Assembly (NCBI GenBank): GCA_028820035.1
Contig: JAPPKI010000500.1
Location: 1-14,001 of the forward strand
Direction: 5' to 3'
DNA: 14,001 bases
From: a bacterium
Lineage (GTDB): Bacteria > Actinomycetota > Acidimicrobiia > Acidimicrobiales > Bin134
The translations under genes were made by a program, and so were the position numbers. The notes under the pieces were generated by a model. It saw only the letters and a list, made by a program, of their open reading frames with translations. It did not search any database and was not told where the DNA came from. Each line of letters begins with the position of its first letter. Positions within the stretch are counted from its first letter, which is position 1. Below are positions 1 through 6,789 of this stretch, one piece after another.

Positions 1-1037
1 GTGCTGATGCCCTTCTGCATCGCTTTGCCGAAGCCGGTGGGCAGATCGATGGGGTCGTTGGCCTCGGCCAGCAGGGATTCGAAGTACTCGGGCTCGAAGA
101 GGGCCGGGTCGTAGGCCTTGAGGCCCTCGGGGCCGCGTTTTTCCCAGTGGCTGAGGAGGTCGCACACCATCTGGGCGCCCCAGGTGACCCCGCCTTCCAA
201 GAAGCCGAGGCGCAGGTCGGGGAAGCGGTGGGTGACCCCGCCGAAGAAGATCGACTTGGCGGTGGCCTCGCTGGCCGTGCCGAAGTTGCCCATGTGGTTG
301 TAGGTGAAGTTGCTGACTGAGCGTCGGCCGTCCCAGCCCATCGACCCGGAGTGGAGGCTGGCCGGGGTTTGCAGATCCACTAGGCGCTGCCACAGCGGGT
401 CGTAGTCGTAGGCCGAGTCGAGGCCCAGCGAATCGATCCACGTGGCCATCTCGCCTCCGGCCGGGACCTGGCGGGGAACGAATCCTCCGATCATCACTGC
501 TTTGAAGCCCAGCTCGGTGACCGCGAAGTCGAGCTGCTCGATGGCCTCGTCGGGGGTGTGGGTGGGAATGGCCGCCACCGGGGTCAGGCGGTCTTGCAGG
601 CCCTGGTAGCTGTCGGCCAAGTAGCGGTTGAGCGCTCGGCAGAGCTTGTTGCGCACCTCGTCGTCTTTGTAGGCGGGGAAGTTGAGTCCGATGCTGGGGT
701 AGCACACCGCGAAATCCATGCCCAGCTCCTCGATGCGGTCGTGGAACATCGCCGGGGACACTGCGGTGGCGAAGTCCCGGGTGTTGGCCAGCGGCAGCGC
801 CCACCACGGCCCCCGGAAGGAGCGCCGGGCCAACCGCTCATCGGCGGGTAGGCCCGACCAATTGGGCTCTCCGTTGAACGAGCAGTTGGCCATCTGGGGG
901 TACAGCCCGCCGTCGAGTCCTTCGTCGAGGCAGTACTGGTGAAGGGCCGGGTAGTGCTCGAACACATGCCCGTCGGCGTCGATGACCGGATGGCCGAGGT
1001 CGGCTCGGATGTCGGCTGCGGATCGCTGGCTGCTCAT
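1..1037 (-). CDS. Amidohydrolase family protein (Amidohydro_2), C-terminus cut by window edge
   Basis: Translating the minus strand from the ATG at 1037 gives an uninterrupted frame of about 345 residues to the window edge, so the C-terminus is missing. The N-terminal metal site reads D-A-D-G-H-V-F-E (residues 20-27), the D-x-H-x-x-E variant of the amidohydrolase_2 (ACMSD-like) TIM barrel. Further likely ligand motifs are SLHSGSMGW and HRFPDLRLGFLEGG. It aligns along its whole visible length with the product of 10360-11775 (shared blocks YNHxGNF, GGVxHRFP, FLEGGVxWG, HWEKR), so the two are paralogues. These enzymes usually use a divalent metal to hydrolyse or decarboxylate a carboxylated substrate in the cytoplasm; the substrate here is unknown. 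It diverges from the amidohydrolase at 1103. No Shine-Dalgarno precedes the ATG, but TAGCGT lies six bases upstream. Family assignment is firm, reaction is not. Confidence 0.88.
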   Translation of the reverse strand, partial: MSSQRSAADIRADLGHPVIDADGHVFEHYPALHQYCLDEGLDGGLYPQMANCSFNGEPNWSGLPADERLARRSFRGPWWALPLANTRDFATAVSPAMFHDRIEELGMDFAVCYPSIGLNFPAYKDDEVRNKLCRALNRYLADSYQGLQDRLTPVAAIPTHTPDEAIEQLDFAVTELGFKAVMIGGFVPRQVPAGGEMATWIDSLGLDSAYDYDPLWQRLVDLQTPASLHSGSMGWDGRRSVSNFTYNHMGNFGTASEATAKSIFFGGVTHRFPDLRLGFLEGGVTWGAQMVCDLLSHWEKRGPEGLKAYDPALFEPEYFESLLAEANDPIDLPTGFGKAMQKGIS

Positions 1038-1043
1038 GCCGAA

Positions 1044-1049
1044 ACGCTA
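1044..1049 (-). promoter_or_regulatory. Candidate -10 (TAGCGT) for leaderless amidohydrolase mRNA
   Basis: On the minus strand TAGCGT fits the actinobacterial TANNNT -10 element. It ends six bases before the ATG at 1037, which would place the transcript start at the start codon. No purine-rich ribosome site is present. A short motif like this is weak alone; support comes from the same layout at four other genes in the window. Confidence 0.4.
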
Positions 1050-1087
1050 CCTACTACCGTTGGTGGTTGTCTCCGTGACACCCGATT

Positions 1088-1094
1088 GAGAAGG
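1088..1094 (+). promoter_or_regulatory. Ribosome binding site GAGAAGG
   Basis: GAGAAGG lies eight bases upstream of the ATG at 1103 and fixes that start. It shows that this gene, unlike its divergent neighbour, has a leadered mRNA. Confidence 0.6.
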
Positions 1095-1102
1095 TTCAAA
1101 TC

Positions 1103-2230
1103 ATGAGCACCGTCGCACCTGTTCGTTCTTGCATCTCGGCTGACTCGCACGTCACCGAGCCCGACAACACCTACATCGACTACATCGACCCCAAGTTTCG
1201 GGATCGGGCCCCCCGGGTGGATTGGGATGACGATATGGGCGCGTTCATGTCCATCGACAACGGCCGCAACCGGATGCCCTATGGAATGATCGCGGCGGCG
1301 GGCAAGAGCTGGCACGAGATCAGCCTGTCGAGCGGCACCCGTTGGGAGGACCTGCACCCCGGCGGCTACGACCCGGTAGCCCGGCTCGATGAGCAGGACC
1401 GCGATGGAGTGGTAGCCGAGGTGATCTATCCGTCGGTGGGCATGACCATCTGCAACCACCCTGACGCCGACTATAAGAAGGCGTGCTTCGACGCCTACAA
1501 CCGCTGGATCGCCGAGTTCAACTCCCACGCTCCTGAGCGGTTGATCGGCTTGGGCCAGACCGCGGTGCGGTCGGTGGACGAGGCCATCGCCGACTTGGAG
1601 GCCATGAAGGCTCTCGGGCTGAAGGGCGTCATGCTGCCCGGTTACCCGGCCTCGGGGATCGACTACGACGCCCCCGACTTTGACGCCTTCTGGGAGGCGT
1701 CGGTATCGATGGGCATGCCGCTGTCGTTCCACATCCTCACCTCGGGCAATGACCACCCCATGGCCGCCCAGTTCCGGGGACCCAAGATCAACTCGTTTTT
1801 GGGGATCATCCGCGGGAATCAGGACATCATCGGCACGCTGATCTTCGGCGGCGTGTTCGAGCGCCATCCCGACCTGCGGGTGGTGTGCGTGGAAGCCGAC
1901 GCCGGCTGGGCGCCCCACTGGATGTACCGGGCCGACCACGCCTACAACCGCCACCGCAACTGGCTTGAGAGCGCCGAGCTGCCCAAGAAGCCCAGCGACT
2001 ACTTCCGGGAGAACGTGTACCTCACCTTCCAGGACGACTGGGTGGCGTTCAAGCTGCTCGACCTGATGAACGTTAACCGGGTGATGTGGGCCAACGACCA
2101 CCCCCACTCCGACGCCACCTGGCCGTGGTCGCAGGAAATGCTCACCGAGCAGACCAGCCACATGACCGACCACCAAATCGACCGCGTCCTCCGCGACAAC
2201 TGCGCCGAGCTATACGGGCTTGCTGTCTGA
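1103..2230 (+). CDS. Amidohydrolase family protein (Amidohydro_2)
   Basis: This 375-residue protein is a complete amidohydrolase_2 TIM-barrel hydrolase/decarboxylase. The N-terminal metal motif is ISADSHVTEP (D14, H16, E19). Later elements include MPLSFHILTSGNDHP (strand-5 His), the FERHPDLRVVCVEADAGW block (His and following Glu) and the WANDHPHSDATWPWS segment with the C-terminal Asp typical of the superfamily. Length is usual for the family. The start is fixed by a good ribosome site, GAGAAGG at 1088-1094, eight bases before the ATG. It is more distant from the other two amidohydrolases in the window than they are from each other. It is transcribed away from the paralogue at 1037, so the two may share control through the 65-bp spacer. 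In Actinobacteria such proteins often sit in CoA-dependent degradation clusters; the substrate is unknown. Confidence 0.93.
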   Translation: MSTVAPVRSCISADSHVTEPDNTYIDYIDPKFRDRAPRVDWDDDMGAFMSIDNGRNRMPYGMIAAAGKSWHEISLSSGTRWEDLHPGGYDPVARLDEQDRDGVVAEVIYPSVGMTICNHPDADYKKACFDAYNRWIAEFNSHAPERLIGLGQTAVRSVDEAIADLEAMKALGLKGVMLPGYPASGIDYDAPDFDAFWEASVSMGMPLSFHILTSGNDHPMAAQFRGPKINSFLGIIRGNQDIIGTLIFGGVFERHPDLRVVCVEADAGWAPHWMYRADHAYNRHRNWLESAELPKKPSDYFRENVYLTFQDDWVAFKLLDLMNVNRVMWANDHPHSDATWPWSQEMLTEQTSHMTDHQIDRVLRDNCAELYGLAV

Positions 2231-2235
2231 GGTTT

Positions 2236-2250
2236 GGGATCCTCAATCCC
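2236..2250. terminator. Possible weak hairpin after the amidohydrolase gene
   Basis: GGGAT (2236-2240) and ATCCC (2246-2250) can pair around a five-base loop, five bases after the stop at 2230. There is no U tract, only scattered T residues downstream, so its role as a terminator between this gene and the convergent small gene ending at 2364 is uncertain. The rest of 2251-2363 shows nothing I can assign. Confidence 0.2.
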
Positions 2251-2363
2251 CCCAGATTTCAATAGATGCCTCGCCTTGTGGGGGGCGACTCGCATTTCTG
2301 TCGGGCAGTCATTTGGGAATGCCGTCTAGAGATACTTGATGAGGTGCTGACGGTCCCCAGTGG

Positions 2364-2777
2364 TCACTTGGTGGGATCGCAGCCTGGTGTGGTGCATGTC
2401 ACCCGATGTCCTTCGCCGTTGACCCATGTCGTGCAGGTGTGATGATACGAGCCGATCAAACAGGCATATTGGGTATCGACAGCGGCGGTCTGGCCGGGCT
2501 GTTGCCAATAGGCCAACGTCTCCTCTGGAGACGGATCATCAACGGGCGGTGCAGGGGTAGCCGTCGGTTGCGGATCAGGCTCGGGCTCGACAACTGCGCA
2601 GGCTCCCTCGGGAAGTGCATCAGAATTCGTGCTGCAAAGCCACTCCAGCAGCGCCGCTAACAGCTCCTCGGTGACTACGAACCCCGGCTGCTGCTGCTCA
2701 GTCTCGGTGTCCTGGGCGGCGGCTGAGCCGCCGAGCACCAGCGCGGCGGCGATCATGATTGCCAGTAGCCGTCTCAT
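2364..2777 (-). CDS. Small secreted six-cysteine hypothetical protein
   Basis: I do not recognise this 137-residue protein. The ATG at 2777 is chosen because AAGGGGG (minus strand, 2790-2784) lies six bases upstream and because the product then opens with a compact Sec signal peptide: MRR, a hydrophobic core of about 14 residues, and cleavage likely after SAAA near residue 21. The mature part has an acidic/Gln-rich start, a segment with two Cys (48 and 60), a Pro/Thr-rich linker (about 64-85), and a C-terminal domain with four Cys (106, 115, 128, 133). Six cysteines in an exported protein suggest three disulfides. An upstream in-frame start at 2801 would add eight residues and weaken the signal peptide. 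It is alone on its strand, next to an 80-bp palindrome and the mobile elements. No function is assigned. Confidence 0.72.
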   Translation of the reverse strand: MRRLLAIMIAAALVLGGSAAAQDTETEQQQPGFVVTEELLAALLEWLCSTNSDALPEGACAVVEPEPDPQPTATPAPPVDDPSPEETLAYWQQPGQTAAVDTQYACLIGSYHHTCTTWVNGEGHRVTCTTPGCDPTK

Positions 2778-2808
2778 GGGTGGCCCCCTTCGGCAGGCCA
2801 AATTCGAT

Positions 2809-2888
2809 GCCGTCGAATACCCAAGACCGAGCCGAAGGGAGCCAGGCGCGAACCCGGCCCCTTCTCGGCCATGGGTATTTTCGACGGC
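2809..2888. repeat. 80-bp imperfect palindrome upstream of the small secreted protein gene
   Basis: The outer arms GCCGTCGAATACCCA (2809-2823) and TGGGTATTTTCGACGGC (2872-2888) are complementary except for two extra T in the right arm. Inside them, GACCGAG..GAAGGG and CCCCTTCTCGGCC also pair, so most of the segment can fold into one long stem. It begins 32 bases upstream of the ATG at 2777, in a 313-base gene-free stretch (2778-3090) that otherwise holds only the MITE. It could be a 5'-UTR structure, a protein-binding site or an unrelated miniature element. I cannot choose between these. Confidence 0.55.
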
Positions 2889-2942
2889 GAGCGAAACCTG
2901 CTCAGCCCGTCAAACCCTGTCCGTTTTGTAAACAGGTTCTTA

Positions 2943-3087
2943 GAGGCCGAGCGGATAGGTGAACCACATCGTTTCCTGAATCGCTCGGCGGACGCGCGGA
3001 TTGGCGCGTATCCGCAGGTGAAAGGTTTCTCAATGAGATATCCCTCGACAGCGTTATCCCAGGTAGGCTACCTATCCGCGCGGCCTC
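2943..3087. mobile_element. 145-bp MITE-like non-autonomous element related to the adjacent IS
   Basis: The left end reads GAGGCCGAGCGGATAGG (2943-2959). The right end, read inward on the minus strand, is GAGGCCGCGCGGATAGG (3087-3071). The two differ at one of 17 positions, and each differs by one base from the corresponding end of the IS that follows. TTA flanks both sides (2940-2942 and 3088-3090), as expected for a 3-bp target duplication. The interior encodes nothing convincing; it contains a short imperfect hairpin (GCGGAT at 2996-3001, ATCCGC at 3010-3015). This fits a miniature inverted-repeat element moved in trans by an IS5-family transposase. An alternative is that it is the two ends of a decayed IS copy. 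Confidence 0.75.
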
Positions 3088-3090
3088 TTA

Positions 3091-3107
3091 GGGGCCGAGC
3101 GGATAGG
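3091..3107 (+). repeat. IS left terminal inverted repeat
   Basis: GGGGCCGAGCGGATAGG matches the right end with a single mismatch at position 9 (A here, C at the right end). It lies just beyond the transposase stop codon. Confidence 0.88.
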
Positions 3108-3111
3108 CGGG

Positions 3112-3954
3112 TTATGTGGGGTTCCATCGGTTTTTCCAGTCGATGAGTTTGGCGGTGATGATGATGGTGACGGCGAGGTGCAGGGCGGCGTGGCGGCTGT
3201 GGGGTTTTCGGTCGGTGTTGCGGCGAAGTTGCCCGTAGTTGGACAGCCAGGAGTTGGCGGACTCGACGATCCAGCGCTGTCCCAGGGGTTCGGCCTTTGG
3301 GCGGCCGCGGGCCTGGCCGGGCCGGCGTTTGGGGGTGCGCGCGATGTCGTCGATCCCATATCTGAGGCAGGTTTTGAGCACGGGGGCGCCGGCGTAGCCC
3401 CGGTCGAGGTGGATGGTCTCGATGTCTGCGATCAGCCCGGTGTCGGCAACCGCGGCCAATGTAGGCTCCAACATGGTCTGGTCGTTGACGTTGGCCGCGT
3501 CGGCGGCCCAGCCGACCGGGATGCCGTGCCGGTCTGTCGCGATGGACCACTTCCACCCGAGTTTTCCCCTGTCAACAGGGCTTTTGCCGGTCCCCTCGCC
3601 TCCGCAGGGCGCCTTATGGGTTGACCCGTCCACGCAGACATCGGACACATCGAGGCCCACGATGCGGTCGAACGCCGCCAGCGCCTCTGAGCACAGCTTG
3701 TCGAACACGCCTGCCTCGACCCACTCGTCGCGCCGCGCCCGAAGCGTGGTGTCCGACACCCGCCATTCCAAGATCGCCTCAATGCTCGTCCACGACGCGC
3801 CGGTCACCAGCCGGATCAACAAACCCCAAAAGCACAGCCGGTCCGACACCCTCGGCCTGTGACAGCCCAGAGAATGCGACCGATCCCGGCGCGGCAACAA
3901 GGCATCGACCGCCTCCCACACAGCATCCACGACCTCACGGTCAAACGCGCGCAT
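3112..3954 (-). CDS. IS5-family DDE transposase
   Basis: The product of about 280 residues cuts and rejoins the element's inverted repeats. The catalytic triad is visible: D109 in VDGSTHKAP, D184 in LDRGYAG and E231 in VESANSWLSNYGQLRRNTDR. The GKSPVDRGKLGWKWSIATD block typical of IS5 transposases lies between the first two. The N-terminal half holds the helical DNA-binding region (about 1-90). I chose the ATG at 3954, with GGAGG 11 bases upstream; a GTG at 3972 in the same frame would add six residues. Many IS427-group elements split this gene in two with a frameshift, but here it is one continuous frame. The basic C-terminus ends three bases inside the left repeat boundary, so the whole element is compact. 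Confidence 0.93.
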   Translation of the reverse strand: MRAFDREVVDAVWEAVDALLPRRDRSHSLGCHRPRVSDRLCFWGLLIRLVTGASWTSIEAILEWRVSDTTLRARRDEWVEAGVFDKLCSEALAAFDRIVGLDVSDVCVDGSTHKAPCGGEGTGKSPVDRGKLGWKWSIATDRHGIPVGWAADAANVNDQTMLEPTLAAVADTGLIADIETIHLDRGYAGAPVLKTCLRYGIDDIARTPKRRPGQARGRPKAEPLGQRWIVESANSWLSNYGQLRRNTDRKPHSRHAALHLAVTIIITAKLIDWKNRWNPT

Positions 3955-4037
3955 AATGACAGATACCTCCACCGAGTCGTTGAGTTGGTCCTACCCGACA
4001 TCAAAGCCGGGACAACACAACGACCGGTGGATGGTCA

Positions 4038-4054
4038 CCTATCCGCGCGGCCCC
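4038..4054 (-). repeat. IS right terminal inverted repeat
   Basis: Read inward, the end is GGGGCCGCGCGGATAGG, followed outward by the TTA duplication at 4055-4057. It lies upstream of the transposase start. Confidence 0.88.
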
Positions 4055-4111
4055 TTAGTCAATTTTTGGAATTTCTAATATATATTTCCGGGAGGATTAT
4101 GTCATTGGGGT

Positions 4112-4120
4112 TGGTATAAT
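4112..4120 (+). promoter_or_regulatory. Extended -10 promoter (TGGTATAAT) of the DUF222/HNH gene
   Basis: TGGTATAAT is a perfect extended -10 (TGnTATAAT) in an AT-rich patch (4058-4127) just outside the IS. It ends seven bases before the ATG at 4128, so transcription would begin at or next to the start codon and give a leaderless mRNA. No convincing -35 is present, as is usual for extended -10 promoters. A GGGAGG at 4090-4095 lies upstream of this -10 and cannot serve the gene if transcription starts here. Confidence 0.6.
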
Positions 4121-4127
4121 TTCATCT

Positions 4128-5366
4128 ATGGAATTTACGTTGAATCTCAGTACAAGCGGCAGTGACGCCGGCGTTGCTGCGGGTTTCGGGTTCCCGGACT
4201 ATTCGGAGGCGGGTGCTTCGGAGCTGTTGGGCTTGATGGGCGAAGCTGATCTGTTGCGCCGTCGGGCGGAGGGCTATCTGGTCGGCCTGGTCGTCCGCTA
4301 CGGCGAGCTCGAGGGGCCGGGCGCGGCAGCGACGGTGTGCCACCAGCTCGGCATCAGCGCCTACCGGGCCCGCCGGCTGGCCAAGACGGCCCAAGGCGTC
4401 GCGGCCATGCCGCAGATTCTTGGCGCGGTACAAGATGGGCGCATCTCTGCCGATCAAGCCGGGGTGGTCGCCGAGTCGCACAAGCGGGCGCCGATGAGCG
4501 AACAAGACCAGCAGGAACTGCTGGATTTGGGCGGCTGGCAGAGCCACGATGAGTTCAAGAAGTCAGTCACCGCCCGCGAGGACCAGCGCCGCGCCGATGA
4601 CGGGATGGGCCGCGCCGAGCGCCAAAGAGCCTGCCGCTCCTTCAAGGTGTTCGACGGCAGCGGCGGCATGGTCGTGTTGCACGCCGAGCTAGATCAGGTG
4701 TCCGGCGAGCGGGTCAAAATCGCTGTTGACGCCATGAGCACAAAGATGCTCGGCGACGACATCGCCTTCGACCCCATCCGCACCTTCGAGCAGCGCAACG
4801 CCGACGCGCTGGTAGTGCTCATCACTCAGCAGCCCGCCGAATCCCCAAGCGCGTCCGATTGCGGGATTAGGCCGCAGAAGACCGTGCTGGTGGTGTCCGC
4901 CGACTACGACGCCATCGAGGGCCAACTCAAGAACGCCGGACTCATCGACGGGACGCCCATCGACCTCGACGAGCTCCGCCGCCTCGCTTGCGAGGCGCAA
5001 ATCGTGCCGATGATCTTCGCAGCCGACGGGCAACCCCTCTACATGGGAAGAGCCCAAAGAGCAGTCACCAAGGCCCAAAAGCTGGCCCTCTACCGCCGAG
5101 ACCGCGGCTGCGCAGGCTGCGGCATCCGACCACAAGCCTGCGAAGGACACCACATCCAGCCATGGGACCACAACGGACTCACCGACATGCCCAACCTGGT
5201 GCTGCTGTGCCCCAAGTGCCACAGGAAAGTCCACAAGCATGGCCACATTCTTGAGCACGACTCCGAAACAGGCCGGCACCGCCTGCTACCCCCACCCCGG
5301 CCCAGCCCCAAAACTCACACGCCGCCCCCACAGCCTCCACCCCGACAACAGCAAATCGCCGCCTGA
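4128..5366 (+). CDS. DUF222 domain HNH endonuclease (13E12 repeat family)
   Basis: The 412-residue protein has a helical DUF222 region (about residues 30-290) followed by a C-terminal HNH nuclease module. That module has the zinc-binding pair C328-x2-C331, the CEGHHIQPW core with H341/H342, N356, and CPKCHRKVH with C361, C364 and H369. The tail after residue 385 is Pro-rich and low in complexity. Members of this family are abundant and multi-copy in Actinobacteria, including the mycobacterial 13E12 repeats. They are thought to cut or nick DNA and are often linked with mobile or phage-like regions, but their biological role is not settled. Here it sits directly beside an IS. Its start is supported by the extended -10 seven bases upstream and the absence of a usable ribosome site. 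Confidence 0.93.
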   Translation: MEFTLNLSTSGSDAGVAAGFGFPDYSEAGASELLGLMGEADLLRRRAEGYLVGLVVRYGELEGPGAAATVCHQLGISAYRARRLAKTAQGVAAMPQILGAVQDGRISADQAGVVAESHKRAPMSEQDQQELLDLGGWQSHDEFKKSVTAREDQRRADDGMGRAERQRACRSFKVFDGSGGMVVLHAELDQVSGERVKIAVDAMSTKMLGDDIAFDPIRTFEQRNADALVVLITQQPAESPSASDCGIRPQKTVLVVSADYDAIEGQLKNAGLIDGTPIDLDELRRLACEAQIVPMIFAADGQPLYMGRAQRAVTKAQKLALYRRDRGCAGCGIRPQACEGHHIQPWDHNGLTDMPNLVLLCPKCHRKVHKHGHILEHDSETGRHRLLPPPRPSPKTHTPPPQPPPRQQQIAA

Positions 5367-5408
5367 ACCCACGCCCCCAACCCCCGCACACTCCATTGCC
5401 ATGATTTG

Positions 5409-6773
5409 ATGGAGGCTGTGCAGGCATCGATGCCGAGGCTGATAGGACTGGCAGCAGGCCTGATGCTTCTGGCCAGTAGCTGCCAGTCAGACCCGTCGAT
5501 TCTGGAACAAGCCCTTGACCCCGGCACCGCGGTTCCCACCGAGGAGCCCCCGCCCACGGCACTCTCTTCGCCAACGCCATCGGAGGATTCGACCCAGGGG
5601 CCTGTCCCCACCGAGGCGCCAACCCCGGCTAAGAGGCCAAACCCCACTGAGGCGCCAGCCCCGACCGATGGGCCAGTCCCCATCGATGGGCCAAGCCCGA
5701 CCGAGGTCTCAGGTCCAACGGGAGGATTTGGGGGTTCGGTTCACTACGTGCCGTCGGTAGTTGCCCCCTTACCAGAGGGTTCCAGGTTGGAGGGGCAACC
5801 GTTCGCGCCTTCTGGGGCCATGCCCTCGGCGATCATTGCGTCGACGGAGGACTGCGACATCGTCACAATTGGCTCTCAGTCGAGTGAGCTCGTGGTCCTG
5901 TGGGACTACAGCACGAGCGACTATCGATCCTTGGATTGCAGCGATCAGGGATCTGAGTATCGGGAGAACACCGGAATGGCGGAGATCGCTGCCGGTTACA
6001 TCGACGATGTCGAGTGGTCTGATCCCAAATATGTCTTGCTCAGTATGTGCTGCGAGCCAGGGGTGGGCAGGTTTGAGGTCTTGGACATTGAGGAGGACGA
6101 CCTGCCGATCTGGATGGCTCTGAATGGGTACTCACCATGGATCGACAGTCTGGGCACGTTTTTATTCAGTGCTTCTGGTGTTGGTGATGCGATCGTCTCT
6201 TTCGGCACCGTTCCCTTCCAGGTCAGCTACGACGACTCTTCTGAACCGAGTCATCCTTACTATCGGCTTCTGGGAGATGTTCTCTACAAGCATTTAGTGC
6301 TGGAAGAGGGAAGTGCTTCTACCCTGCGGTGGAGCGTTGGCCAATCAACGTGGGTGGGTGGGGACGACATCGTGGTGAGGATTATGACCATCCTGAGCGA
6401 CCGCGGGTGGTACCCATGGGTGGCGAAGATAAGTCTGGAAGGAGGGGCCACCGTATCGAACGCCCGCGGCTCAGGGTGGATGCTGCCTAGAGGCGACCGA
6501 CTGGGGAATCTCGTGGTCGCCGAGCAGACATGCGTCCCGATTCCATATCTGGCGGGGTGTGTCGGGCTATCGGCAAGAGTCGTAGTGGTCGACTCACAGA
6601 CCCTCACGCCGCTCTACGAAGTCGAGGTAGACGACACCATTGTCGATATGGACTTGGTGCGGGGCTGGTTGCTGGTAACCCTGGTAGACGGGCGAATGGG
6701 CACGTTGGATCTGAGCGATGGGACGTTCACCGTCTTGGCCAACGGCATCCGCAATGCCGTTTGGCGGGAGTAG
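5409..6773 (+). CDS. Putative secreted lipoprotein with Pro-rich repeat linker
   Basis: I do not recognise the family. The product (about 454 residues) starts with a hydrophobic signal sequence ending in LLASSC, a plausible lipobox with the lipidated Cys near residue 25, so it is probably anchored on the outer face of the membrane. A Pro/Thr/Glu-rich linker (about 40-105) contains six degenerate hexapeptide repeats of the PTEAPx type. The rest (about 110-454) is rich in short beta-like stretches with Asp, Trp and Gly turns, and ends in repeated strand motifs (VVVDSQTLTPLYEVEVDD; MGTLDLSDGTFTVL). This suggests a beta-propeller-like sensor or binding domain. Start choice is uncertain: ATG 5409, or ATG 5430, which leaves a tighter signal peptide but has GGAGG 14 bases upstream. 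It stands between the HNH gene and the ATPase on the same strand. Confidence 0.78.
   Translation: MEAVQASMPRLIGLAAGLMLLASSCQSDPSILEQALDPGTAVPTEEPPPTALSSPTPSEDSTQGPVPTEAPTPAKRPNPTEAPAPTDGPVPIDGPSPTEVSGPTGGFGGSVHYVPSVVAPLPEGSRLEGQPFAPSGAMPSAIIASTEDCDIVTIGSQSSELVVLWDYSTSDYRSLDCSDQGSEYRENTGMAEIAAGYIDDVEWSDPKYVLLSMCCEPGVGRFEVLDIEEDDLPIWMALNGYSPWIDSLGTFLFSASGVGDAIVSFGTVPFQVSYDDSSEPSHPYYRLLGDVLYKHLVLEEGSASTLRWSVGQSTWVGGDDIVVRIMTILSDRGWYPWVAKISLEGGATVSNARGSGWMLPRGDRLGNLVVAEQTCVPIPYLAGCVGLSARVVVVDSQTLTPLYEVEVDDTIVDMDLVRGWLLVTLVDGRMGTLDLSDGTFTVLANGIRNAVWRE
5607..5714 (+). repeat. Six degenerate 18-nt tandem repeats in the lipoprotein linker
   Basis: Six consecutive 18-nt units encode hexapeptides PTEAPT, PAKRPN, PTEAPA, PTDGPV, PIDGPS and PTEVSG. 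Pro is fixed at position 1 and nearly fixed at position 5. The period keeps frame, so unit number can vary without breaking the gene. The likely role is a flexible spacer between the membrane anchor and the folded domain. Confidence 0.7.
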
Positions 6774-6789
6774 GGGGCTAGGCTGTAAT

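Larger units (their letters stand above)
3091..4054 (-). mobile_element. Complete IS5-family insertion sequence (964 bp)
   Basis: The element is bounded by 17-bp imperfect terminal inverted repeats GGGGCCGAGCGGATAGG (3091-3107) and, on the minus strand, GGGGCCGCGCGGATAGG (4054-4038). It is flanked by TTA on both sides (3088-3090 and 4055-4057), a 3-bp TNA-type target duplication known from the IS427 group of IS5. It carries one intact DDE transposase gene filling almost all of its length. Nothing in it is broken, so it may still be active. It is inserted directly beside the MITE, sharing the central TTA, and about 70 bp before the DUF222/HNH gene, whose promoter it leaves intact. Subgroup placement is inferred from the repeats and protein motifs. 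Confidence 0.92.

Noticed and set aside
1034..2176. Long minus-strand open frame (380 codons) opposite the amidohydrolase at 1103-2230
   Set aside because: It is a mirror frame of a GC-rich gene: low-complexity Val/Gly/His-rich translation, no family motifs, while the plus strand encodes clear amidohydrolase blocks.
2248..2285. CCCCCC (2248-2253) and GGGGGG (2280-2285) as a terminator stem
   Set aside because: A homopolymer stem with a 26-base loop and no U tract; likely chance in GC-rich DNA.
2943..3087. CRISPR array or tRNA-like structure in the repeat-rich intergenic region
   Set aside because: There is only one pair of inverted ends and no regularly spaced direct repeats, and no cloverleaf can be drawn.
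2871..3146. Plus-strand open frame running through the MITE into the IS
   Set aside because: It is made mostly of inverted repeat and element sequence, has no ribosome site, and its peptide repeats (SARPLRGRADR) are simply the translated repeat ends.
3178..3862. Plus-strand open frames opposite the transposase
   Set aside because: The minus frame contains the DDE triad in order; the plus frames are compositional shadows.
4099..4119. Six-codon ORF (ATG to TAA) behind GGGAGG, just before the DUF222/HNH gene, as a leader peptide
   Set aside because: The stop overlaps the extended -10 of the next gene and the inferred transcript starts after it. The GGGAGG spacing of three bases is too short. 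Likely chance.
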